DNA of 64,000 nucleotides. Source: Garcia nutans. Taxonomy: Eukaryota > Streptophyta > Magnoliopsida > Malpighiales > Euphorbiaceae. The notes beneath the pieces are model-generated. The model was not told the DNA's origin and searched no databases. It saw nothing but the letters and a program-made list of their open reading frames with translations. The position numbers were made by a program, and so were the translations under genes. The first letter of the stretch is position 1; each line of letters starts with the position of its first letter. Below are positions 60,101 through 64,000 of the stretch, piece after piece. The DNA lies in the NCBI GenBank assembly GCA_947685225.1, contig CANTUV010000024.1:59920001-59984000 (forward strand), read 5' to 3'.

Positions 60101-61797
60101 ATCACAAAAGTTTGAAATATTTGGGGGTTCAGAAAGAGCTTAATCTTCGACAGAGACGGTGGTTGGAATTGATTAAAGACTACGATTGTTTGATTGATTA
60201 TCATCCAGGTAAAGCAAATGTTGTTGCTGATGCCTTGAGTCGGAAGTCTTTAGCAGGTTTGACTGCTTATTCGCTCTCGTTGCTTGTTGAGTTGAGAGCG
60301 TTGCATGCTAGCTTTATATCTTGTGATGATGGTGCATTGTTGGCACAATTGCAGCTGAGACCAGTGTTGTTAGATCAGATTAAAGAGGCTCAATTGATTG
60401 ATGAGAAAATTCAGAAGATTGTTTCAGATTGCCAAAAAGGGGAGAGCCGAGATTTTCTTGTGAAAAGTGATGGGAGCTTATGGTTTAAGAATAGACGGTG
60501 TGTGCCGGATGATATTAGTTTGAGAAGGATTATTTTAGAAGAAGCACATCAATCAGTTTTTGCTATGCATCCGGGCAGTACGAAGATGTATCATGATTTG
60601 AGACAGCATTACTGGTGGTCTGGTATGAAGAGAGACATTGCAGAGTTTGTATCCAAATGTCTCACATGTCAGAGGGTTAAAGCAGAGCATCGGGTCCCAA
60701 CAGGGTTGCTTCAACCTTTATCAGTGCCTGAGTGGAAATGGGAAAGAGTGACTATGGACTTTGTGTCTGGTTTACCATTGACACAGAGAAAACATGATGC
60801 CATTTGGGTGATTGTTGATAGGTTGACTAAGACAGCTCATTTTCTTCCGGTTCGGATGGATTATTCTCTTGAGAGATTGGCTGAGCTGTATATTAGTGAG
60901 ATTGTGAAATTGCATGGAGTCCCAATTTCTTTAGTGTCTGATCGAGATCCGAGGTTCACATCGAGGTTTTGGAAGAGTTTGCATGGTGCTTTGGGTTCTC
61001 GATTACACTTTAGCACTGCTTTCCATCCGCAGACAGATGGGCAGTCAGAGAGAGTGATACAAATCATCGAGGATATGTTGAGAAGCTGTGTCATTGATTT
61101 CTCTGGAAGTTGGGACAGATTTTTGCCACTTGTAGAATTTGCCTACAACAACAGTCATCAATCCAGTATTGGTATGGCACCATTTGAGGCATTGTATGGA
61201 AGAAGGTGTAGAACACCTTTATGTTGGAATGAGACTGGTGAAGGTAAGTTAATTGGTCCTGATTTGGTTAAAGAGACAGAAGATAAAGTGAAAATAATTC
61301 GAGATAGGTTGAAAACAGCTTCAGATCGGCAGAAATCTTATTCGGATTTGAAGAGGAGAGACATTGAGTATAATGTGGGAGATAAAGTATTTTTGAAAGT
61401 GTCTCCTTGGAAAAAGATTTTGAGATTTGGTCGAAGAGGGAAGCTGAGTCCTCGTTTCATTGGACCATATGAAGTATTGGAAAGATTGGGACCGGTTGCT
61501 TATCGGCTTGCTTTGCCACCAGAGTTAGACAGAATCCATAATGTCTTCCATGTTTCTATGTTGAGGAGGTACAGGTCAGACCCATCTCATGTGTTATCAG
61601 TGGAATCTATTGAGGTGAGTCCGGATCTGACTTTTGAAGAAGAACCGGTTGCTATCTTAGCATATGGGATGAAAGAGTTGAGACATAAGAAAGTGCCAAT
61701 TGTGAAGGTTCTTTGGAAGAGTCATGGTAGAGAAGAATCAACTTGGGAGAATGAGCAAACGATGCTAGAACAATATCCTCAGTTGTTTCAGACTTGA
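57138..61797 (+). pseudogene. gag-pol: Gag-Pol polyprotein of Tekay element 2, two stops and one frameshift
   Basis: Gag runs 57138-58391 (417 codons): capsid-like domain (LLQKDAYDWWK, FLREFELKYTP), CCHC knuckle CFRCGSPNHFIREC, glycine/arginine-rich tail. A TAG at 58389 replaces the CAG of element 1, just before the protease (DPGSTHSYIS). A 1-bp insertion near 59053 shifts the frame. A TAA at 59344 lies in RT (element 1 has TGC). From there the frame is open to 61797: FIDDILVYS, RNase H YSDASHSGLG, HHCC finger, DFVSG/SDRDP/GQSERV integrase core, and an intact chromodomain-like end (LAYGMKELRHKKVP, WKSHGREESTWENEQ, YPQLFQT). It therefore cannot make full Gag-Pol unless the lesions are sequence errors. 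Confidence 0.93.
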
Positions 61798-61829
61798 TTT
61801 CAGGTAATTTCGAGGACGAAATTTCTTTT

Positions 61830-61842
61830 AGAGGGGGAGAAT
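61830..61842 (+). other. Polypurine tract, element 2
   Basis: AGAGGGGGAGAAT just before the 3' LTR, identical to element 1. Confidence 0.88.
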
Positions 61843-64000
61843 TGTAATATCCCAAAATGTACCCTAGAAGTATTGGAGTAATTATTGTTATTATTGGATT
61901 AAGTGTATTTATTTTATTGGAAAGAGAGTTGAGGTTAGAGTAATGTGTATATGTTGTATATATTGTGATATACTTAACATATACAAATATTTGTTTGAAG
62001 GGTATAAAGGTAATTATTTTGAAATTGAGTTAGTGGATTAAGATGGGTGGATGGTGATGTTTGAGATTATTTTATTTTTATTTGTGTGGAGGAGAATGTT
62101 TTGAGGAGAGAGAGGGTTAATGTTTGACTTTTCTTTCTTTTCCTTTTCTTCCTTCTTCCTCTCTTCTCGTGTCTCTCATTTTCCTTTTCTTCTCCTTTCT
62201 TTGCTTTGGACGGCAACAGCAAGAGAACAAGAGAGAGGGAGAGATTTGACCTTCCAAGCTCAAGATTGAAGAAGTTTTCAAGAGATCAAGGAGGAATTTA
62301 AGAGTTTTCTTCATTCTTGGTAAGTTTCCTCTTGATTCCCTTGTTTTCTTTGAGTTTGTGTTGTGGGTTTGGTGATTTATGGTTGTTGATATGGATATGT
62401 TTGAGTGTGTTGTGTTTAAGAGTGTTGGGTTTACTTGATCTTTGATTCTTGGGTTGGATTGAAGAAAAGAGTAAGATTGAAAGGAAGAATAAGTTTGTTG
62501 GTTAAGATTGAGTTGTGGTTGTGTTTAGAGTTTTTGATGATGTTGTGATTTGGTGTTGGATGTGTATTTTGAGTTGTGTTGGTGTTTTTGCAAGGTTGTT
62601 ATGGTTTTGGGTGTGTCTAGTTGAGTTTTGTTGAAGTGGAAGATGGTGGAAGATTGTTGTTTGTTGGTTGGATTGTTGTTTTGGCCGGAATCTGGGTTTT
62701 TGGCCTGACACGCCCAAGAGCACATCCAGGTCTTTAGGCGTGTCAATTGTGTTGGATGGCAGTAGGTGTGACACGGCCATTAACACGCCTGTGTTAGTGA
62801 GCGTGTCATAGCTACTGTGACTTTGGGGAATTGACACGGCCAGGAACACGTTCATGATGTTGGACGTGTCGATACTTCTGAGAGACAGTAGGTATTACAC
62901 GCCCAGTGACACGCCCGTGGTCCTGAACGTGTAAATGCTTCTATGTTGTGGAGTTAGGGCACGGTCAGGGACACGCCCGTGTGGGTGAGCGTGTCCAGTT
63001 TAGAGTTTGCCCTAATTGATTCTTAGCCTTATGATCTTATGTGAGTTTCCTCATTGTTTTGAATTAGGTTGTGAAGAAGGTGAATTGCCTTAATTATTTG
63101 GTGAAGGACTTGTTAAGAGGAAGTGTTTAGAATTGTGTGGATTTCTTTTGAGGTAAGTACAAACCTTGCATTATAACATACATTCATGTGATTTTGGAAC
63201 TTATACATTTGAGTGTGAATGTACTAAGTAATTTCATTGTATTGTTGATATGTTTGAATAATGTTATGTTTTATACAATATGAACCTCATGAAATGTAAT
63301 ATGGTATATGTATGTGTTATGAAAATGAAAGATGTGATGATAAGATGATGTGTAAAGCCATTGTGATTGGCTATATTGATTCAAATGAGGCATGTTTGCC
63401 TAGTTGATTGTGGAATGAGAAATGAATTGAGAAAAAGATTTATAAAGAGATATATGAAATGGTTGTGTGCCTAATATGTTTATTCAAATTTCAGAGTACT
63501 GGTTTTGGTGGCATGCCTATATAAAGGTAGCGGGTTGAGGATCTCTTCAATTGAATTGAATTGATGATCCAAGAGACTGGGTCTGTTACACTAAATGAAA
63601 TGTGAAAATGAAATTTATGAAAAGTAACAGTCTAGCCGGGTTGAGGATCTTCTCGATTAGTCGGGTTGATGGTCCAAGAGACTGGGTCTGTTACTAGTAA
63701 CAGTCTAGTCGGGTTGAGGATCTCCTCATGTTAATGGGTTGATGGTCCAAGAGACTGGGTCTGTTACACTATCCATGGATAGAGATATGATATATATTGC
63801 CTACGGGCTTGATCATTGTGATTATAAACCAAAGCAGTAACTCTGAACTTTGAATATCATATTAAATGCTTGTTGGGCCCATGTGTGTCTATGTTAAATG
63901 TGTGAGTAATGGATGATGATACAATTATTGAAATAATGAAATGTAACATCCATAAAATAAAGTGTATTGAGTATGATCTATATTGTTTGAATGTATGACA
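61843..64000 (+). repeat. 3' LTR of Tekay element 2, cut by window end
   Basis: Colinear with 54388-56545 at a constant offset of 7455 bp with no indels. The differences I saw are at 62444, 62724 and one T for C near 63650. The array is at 62706-62995. Confidence 0.95.
62706..62995 (+). repeat. GACACG tandem array, element 2 3' LTR
   Basis: Same as 55251-55540 with one G-to-A change at 62724 (CACATCC for CACGTCC). Confidence 0.83.

Larger units (their letters stand above)
54388..64000 (+). mobile_element. Tekay/Del-type chromovirus, very young, right end outside window (element 2)
   Basis: 5' LTR, tRNA-Met PBS, gag-pol, PPT and most of the 3' LTR. Comparing the LTRs by hand over 2158 bp I found only three substitutions. 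It is a different subfamily from element 1 but has the same organisation. It inserted into an older LTR; the left flank GCTCC is the expected TSD, and the right one is outside the window. The polyprotein is broken by two stops and one frameshift. Confidence 0.95.

Overview
This is a plant nuclear window, most likely from a eudicot. It is almost entirely nested transposable elements around one decayed host gene. The evidence is Ty3/gypsy retrotransposons of plant-specific lineages (Athila, Tat/Ogre-like, Tekay/Del-like chromovirus), Copia-type solo LTRs, an L1-type LINE with a plant DUF4283-like ORF1, a TRIM, Mutator- and hAT-like non-autonomous elements, and an intron-bearing gene for a tonoplast dicarboxylate transporter (TDT, SLC13/DASS family). 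I see no prokaryotic operons, CRISPR, tRNA or rRNA. I cannot name the species.

Layout. (1) 1-13305: a degenerate Athila-type element on the + strand. Its 5' LTR runs off the left edge and is split by a 3.1 kb solo LTR (467-3582, antisense, perfect 5-bp target-site duplication, TSD). Its 3' LTR is 11565-13305, gag and pol are full of stops, and there is no env-like ORF. (2) 13671-14435: a complete TRIM (two LTRs, tRNA-Met-type PBS, PPT). (3) About 16336-34085: a Tat/Ogre-like relic with gag remains and tandem repeats, interrupted by a Copia-type solo LTR (17919-19149) and by a complete 10.3 kb Tekay-type element (21961-32290, TSD TATCC). (4) 34086-38656: no supported gene. (5) 38657-49315, minus strand: a TDT gene of six exons that I could reconstruct exon by exon. 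It is broken by two short tandem duplications (5 bp in exon 2, 4 bp in exon 5). Intron 2 holds a Copia-type solo LTR, intron 1 holds a 5.3 kb antisense LINE and a small hAT-like element, and a 182-bp foldback Mutator-type MITE sits between the TATA box and the start codon. (6) 49620-53915: AT-rich upstream DNA with a 1.15 kb hAT-like non-autonomous element. (7) 53916-64000: a fragment of the same LTR family as 467-3582, into which a second, very young Tekay-type element inserted (54388 to beyond the right edge).

The elements act independently and each would make its own gag-pol. The only host function is vacuolar malate/dicarboxylate transport, and this copy looks non-functional. I found no new multi-gene system. 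The most interesting signals are non-coding: GACACGGCC/GGCCGTGTC hairpin arrays shared by LTRs of unrelated lineages, leader splice-site patterns and a near-invariant LTR 3' end conserved between two diverged Tekay subfamilies, a nearly new element with a broken polyprotein, and the hairpin MITE in the probable TDT 5' UTR. Ages and identities are hand comparisons, not computed alignments.
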